Both the position numbers and the translations under genes were made by a program. The notes under the pieces were generated by a model. It saw only the letters and a program-made list of their open reading frames with translations. It did not search any database and was not told where the DNA came from. This document shows, piece after piece, positions 23,390 to 24,165 of a stretch of DNA of 24,165 bases. The stretch is from NCBI GenBank assembly GCA_041917855.1, contig JAYRWT010000071.1, positions 1 to 24,165 of the forward strand, written 5' to 3'. The stretch comes from CALBLZ01 sp041917855. Its GTDB lineage: Bacteria; Patescibacteriota; UBA1384; CAILIB01. Position 1 is the first letter of the stretch; each line of letters starts with the position of its first letter.

Positions 23390-24165
23390 ATGCTCCGCGC
23401 CATTCAAAGACTTCTTGGCTGGAGGTACCTACCATTTTTTGTCTACCTTGGGGTAGCACTTATTATTTTACGAGTGAGTCTTTTAGGTGATGTATTTGGC
23501 TTGCAGCACGATTGGAGTTACCCACTCCTAAACTATAATCGGCTTCATGATGCTGTTCGCTATATATGGAGTGCTGAGAATAACGGAATCATCCCACTTT
23601 ACCGTACGAATGCAATAACGGACACGGTAATTGCGGTAATTGGGATAGTTACACACGTGCCCCCACAACTACTTTATAAGATTATACTTGTGGGGTTGTT
23701 TAGTGGTTCCGGTGCAGCTATTTACTTGCTCATGAGGAATAGGCAGTACCCACGTCTTGCTGCATTTCTTGCTGGCTTGTTCTATCTCACCTCAACGGTG
23801 ATTATGACACGTGCGATCACCGGCTACTTTGGGTACCTGGTATCGGCAGCTACCTTTCCACTCCTACTGCTCTATTACTACAAAGCGGTGGAGGAGAGTG
23901 TATTCCGGGCGAGATTACGATCCATTGCCTGCATGTCGCTGATTAGCGCATTTGCATTTTACCAGGTGCACTTTATAGCTTTTTTTGTCTGGTTTTTCTT
24001 GGTGGATTTGTTCATGCAGCGTATTCCAAAGCGTAGCTACAGGGGAGCCATACTAGCTGGGCTCGGCACTGTGCTTGGTTACGCGCTGTGTAATCTGTTT
24101 TGGATAGTGCCAATATTCCAGAACTTCTTTTCCTCTGGCAATCAGTCAGCATCGCTCGCAAGTCA
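23390..24165 (+). CDS. Large multi-membrane GT-C-like protein, 5' part only
   Basis: An open frame from ATG 23390 runs without a stop to the end of the window (258 complete codons). AGAGG is spaced 6 nt from the ATG, 3 bp after the previous stop. The first helix (about residues 13-35) is followed by GLQHDWSYP (37-45), with an Asp after helix 1 like the GGDD of the 763-aa protein at 19310. At least six hydrophobic helices follow. It is probably a second YfhO/AftD-like GT-C enzyme. The missing C-terminus prevents a firmer call. Confidence 0.65.
   Translation, partial: MLRAIQRLLGWRYLPFFVYLGVALIILRVSLLGDVFGLQHDWSYPLLNYNRLHDAVRYIWSAENNGIIPLYRTNAITDTVIAVIGIVTHVPPQLLYKIILVGLFSGSGAAIYLLMRNRQYPRLAAFLAGLFYLTSTVIMTRAITGYFGYLVSAATFPLLLLYYYKAVEESVFRARLRSIACMSLISAFAFYQVHFIAFFVWFFLVDLFMQRIPKRSYRGAILAGLGTVLGYALCNLFWIVPIFQNFFSSGNQSASLAS

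Noticed and set aside
14003..24165. UGA recoding to Gly or Trp as in some CPR lineages
   Set aside because: TGA ends several genes exactly at overlaps with the next start, and Trp is encoded by TGG; no family-conserved protein runs through a TGA.

Overview
The window looks like part of a bacterial genome from the Candidate Phyla Radiation (Patescibacteria), possibly Saccharibacteria-like. This is inferred from gene content and no rRNA is present to confirm it. Supporting signs are a DUF4012 exoprotein, an RmlC resembling the N-terminal half of actinobacterial RmlC-RmlD fusions, many small membrane or secreted proteins of unknown family, mid-range GC, and several genes whose promoters sit 6-8 nt from the start codon (leaderless mRNAs). 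TGA acts as a normal stop (for example at 6703, 17121, 21601 and 23091), so UGA recoding as in Absconditabacteria/Gracilibacteria is not indicated.

Layout. 1-597: a minus-strand tRNA-Arg(GCG) with its terminator, a duplicated palindromic repeat, and about 300 nt of protein-free, hairpin-rich sequence that includes an 18-codon ORF with a perfect Shine-Dalgarno. 598-2982: rmlB and rmlC (+), convergent with an RmlD-like reductase (-). 3108-7050: single-gene units of uncertain function: a secreted Pro/Thr-rich anchored protein, a 148-aa soluble protein, two membrane-anchored proteins, and a CDP-archaeol-synthase-family (CarS/DUF46) enzyme. Two minus-strand tRNA-Ser genes (GCU and UGA) lie among them. 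7048-11814: a minus-strand operon transcribed in the order AftB/LphB-like GT-C glycosyltransferase, GT87-like glycosyltransferase, DUF4012 protein. 11899-24165 (end): a plus-strand, mostly overlapping cluster of Wzx-like flippase, DPM1-like GT2, Gmd, Fcl, a UDP-GlcNAc 2-epimerase-family protein, GT2, GT4, a large YfhO/AftD-like GT-C protein, a 497-aa exoprotein, a 100-aa membrane protein, and the start of a second large multi-membrane protein that runs off the window.

How it fits together (inference). This is a cell-surface glycan locus. RmlB, RmlC and possibly the RmlD-like enzyme would make dTDP-L-rhamnose. Gmd and Fcl would make GDP-L-fucose. The 2-epimerase homologue would supply an amino sugar. 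Cytoplasmic GT2 and GT4 enzymes would assemble lipid-linked units and the flippase would export them. The DPM1-like GT2 would make polyprenyl-phosphate sugars used outside the membrane by the GT-C enzymes (AftB-like, GT87-like, YfhO/AftD-like), a logic best known from mycobacterial arabinogalactan and lipoarabinomannan synthesis. Nucleotidyltransferases for the sugar donors (RmlA, ManC) are not in the window.
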